The notes beneath the pieces are model-generated. The model ran no database searches, was not told the DNA's origin, and was given only the letters and a program-made list of their open reading frames with translations. The position numbers were made by a program, and so were the translations under genes. From NCBI GenBank assembly GCA_024275695.1, contig JAJRYP010000045.1:1-5043 (forward strand): a stretch of 5,043 bases of DNA, given 5' to 3'. This DNA is from Patescibacteria group bacterium (GTDB taxonomy: Bacteria; Patescibacteriota; Gracilibacteria; UBA1369; PNNO01). Below are positions 5,042 through 5,043 of this stretch, in pieces (position 1 is the stretch's first letter; each line of letters opens with the position of its first letter).

Positions 5042-5043
5042 AA

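Overview
The window reads as a piece of a small, reduced bacterial genome, most likely a member of the Candidate Phyla Radiation (Patescibacteria). This rests on moderate-to-low GC, A/T-rich junctions, genes packed almost end to end, near absence of Shine-Dalgarno sequences, an archaeal-type NMN adenylyltransferase, and protein styles typical of that group. It is an inference: no rRNA or other marker is present to settle it. The standard genetic code fits every gene.

All six supported genes lie on the minus strand, so transcription runs from high to low coordinates. From upstream to downstream they are smpB (tmRNA-binding protein, 4472-4930), nadE (NAD synthetase, 3698-4450), nadM (archaeal-type NMN adenylyltransferase, 3174-3692), a small REP-associated Y1 tyrosine transposase (2651-3073), a phosphomannomutase/phosphoglucomutase (965-2506), and the first 319 residues of a membrane-anchored family 2 glycosyltransferase that runs off the left edge (1-957). 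smpB-nadE-nadM is one tight block covering ribosome rescue and the last steps of NAD synthesis. The mutase and glycosyltransferase form a second block for surface-glycan synthesis, 7 nt apart.

The two blocks are separated by a compact mobile element at about 2583-3172. The transposase is bracketed by two arrays of a 13-bp CCGG-centred palindromic unit (consensus near GTTATCCGGTAAC). The left array has four units and the right array three. In both, the units repeat exactly every 18 bp, and the two arrays are inverted relative to each other. The two units nearest the gene on each side pair into a strong hairpin. This looks like a self-contained RAYT/REP-type element and is the most interesting structure here. 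The element ends 1 nt from the nadM stop codon and 2 nt from the -35 box of a good promoter that drives the mutase, so each flanking block stays intact.

Other notable items are a degenerate 54-bp in-frame tandem repeat inside the mutase gene, which adds about 48 low-complexity residues to its first domain; an A/T-rich leader before the transposase with mutually exclusive hairpins; and a divergent promoter at the right edge that reads out of the window.
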